From Actinomadura montaniterrae (lineage in GTDB: Bacteria; Actinomycetota; Actinomycetes; Streptosporangiales; Streptosporangiaceae), in NCBI RefSeq assembly GCF_008923365.1, contig NZ_WBMR01000100.1, positions 1-32,816 on the forward strand: a stretch of 32,816 nucleotides of DNA, given 5' to 3'. Positions 32,330 to 32,816 of the stretch are shown in pieces. A model generated the notes under the pieces. It made no database searches, was not told the origin of the DNA, and saw nothing but the letters and a program-made list of their open reading frames with translations. Position 1 is the stretch's first letter. The number at the start of each line of letters is the position of its first letter. The position numbers and the translations under genes were made by a program.

Positions 32330-32816
32330 CTAGCGGCACTCCACGCCGTTCAGGGTGAACCGGGACGGCCGCCCGTTCCCCCCGTCCTGCCTGCCGAGGA
32401 ACCCGAACTCGACCGTCCCGCGCGGCGGGATCGACCGGTTCCAGTCCGCCGCGGTGACCGTCACCGACGCGCCGTCCTGCTGCCGGCCCGCGTTCCACAC
32501 CTGCGTGATCGACTGGCCGTCGGGGAAGGCGAAGCCCAGCCGCCAGCCGTCGATCGCGGCCGTCCCGAGGTTGGTGATCCGCACCGTCGCCTGGAAGCCC
32601 TGCGGCCACGACCCGTCGATCCGGTACGCCACCGAGCACGCGGTGACCGCCGCCGTCGCGCTGGTCTTGGACGGGGCGGGTGCCTTCGGCGGGCCGCCGG
32701 CGTTCGGCGAGGAGTCCGGCGTGAGCACGCCGATCAGCAGCGCCGCGAGGCCGGCCGCGCCGACCGCCGCGCCCGCGATGACCAGCGGCCTGCGCGACGG
32801 CCCCGGCCCGGCGCCC
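32330..32816 (-). CDS. CBM2 cellulose-binding protein with membrane segment, 5' end beyond window
   Basis: The frame is open from the TAG at 32330 to the window edge. The C-terminal 100 residues are a family 2 carbohydrate-binding module: ACSVAYRIDGSWPQGFQATV at its start, then GWRLGFAFPDGQSITQVWNA, and LNGVEC at its end, with the two terminal Cys that form the usual disulfide and the Trp residues of the flat cellulose-binding face. Before it come a Pro/Ala/Ser linker and a hydrophobic helix (RRPLVIAGAAVGAAGLAALLIG) with arginines on its N-terminal side. It is either a signal peptide of a small secreted protein or the membrane anchor of a larger one, such as a Ser/Thr kinase with an outside sensor domain. 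A GTG at 32728 would cut off the helix and is unlikely. Confidence 0.8.
   Translation of the reverse strand, partial: GAGPGPSRRPLVIAGAAVGAAGLAALLIGVLTPDSSPNAGGPPKAPAPSKTSATAAVTACSVAYRIDGSWPQGFQATVRITNLGTAAIDGWRLGFAFPDGQSITQVWNAGRQQDGASVTVTAADWNRSIPPRGTVEFGFLGRQDGGNGRPSRFTLNGVECR

Overview
The window is very GC-rich, with short or overlapping gene junctions (ATGA, GTGA, TGATG), GTG and TTG starts, strong GGAGG ribosome-binding sites and LacI-family sugar operators of Streptomyces type. This points to a filamentous or soil actinomycete; the genus cannot be read from the sequence. I recognise no tRNA, rRNA, CRISPR array, insertion sequence or phage gene. The longest stretch without a gene is about 200 bases, and all such stretches are promoter regions.

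Left end (1-5333, minus strand): an operon runs ribA paralogue, CDP-alcohol phosphatidyltransferase, MDR dehydrogenase, PTPS/QueD-like protein, GT4 glycosyltransferase (cut by the window edge). The RibA has His in place of the tyrosine that separates APy-forming from FAPy-forming enzymes. The PTPS homologue has lost the catalytic Cys/Asp/His and one zinc His. The set looks like a small pathway starting from GTP whose product I do not know. Upstream lie two overlapping nucleotidyltransferase-fold genes of unknown function.

Middle (5414-17511, plus strand): two complete sugar-import modules lie in tandem. The first (binding lipoprotein, two permeases, GH13 alpha-glucosidase, LacI regulator) resembles the maltose/alpha-glucoside system, and its promoter carries CTTGCAG-type operator repeats. 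The second is a cebEFG-bglC-cebR cello-oligosaccharide system with the CebR palindrome TGGGAGCGCTCCCA in front of cebE.

Next comes a stretch of unrelated small genes (17545-21082): a TetR regulator divergent from a cupin, a nucleoside-deaminase-like protein, a SnoaL-like protein, and a membrane protein with a TetR regulator.

Right part (21191-32125, minus strand): a third import module consists of binding lipoprotein, two permeases, a YicI-type GH31 alpha-xylosidase, a GH1 beta-glucosidase and a LacI regulator. A secreted multi-domain GH3 enzyme follows with its own promoter. The operator TCGAAGCGCTTCGA occurs twice before the binding-protein gene and once before the GH3 gene, marking one regulon. 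Alpha-xylosidase plus beta-glucosidase behind an oligosaccharide importer suggests xyloglucan-oligosaccharide use, the most interesting system here. A perfect CebR box lies upstream of this operon, suggesting that cellulose and xyloglucan use are linked. At the right edge is a partial gene for a membrane-anchored or secreted CBM2 (cellulose-binding) protein.

None of the three importers has an ATPase gene here. They probably share an MsiK-type ATPase encoded elsewhere.
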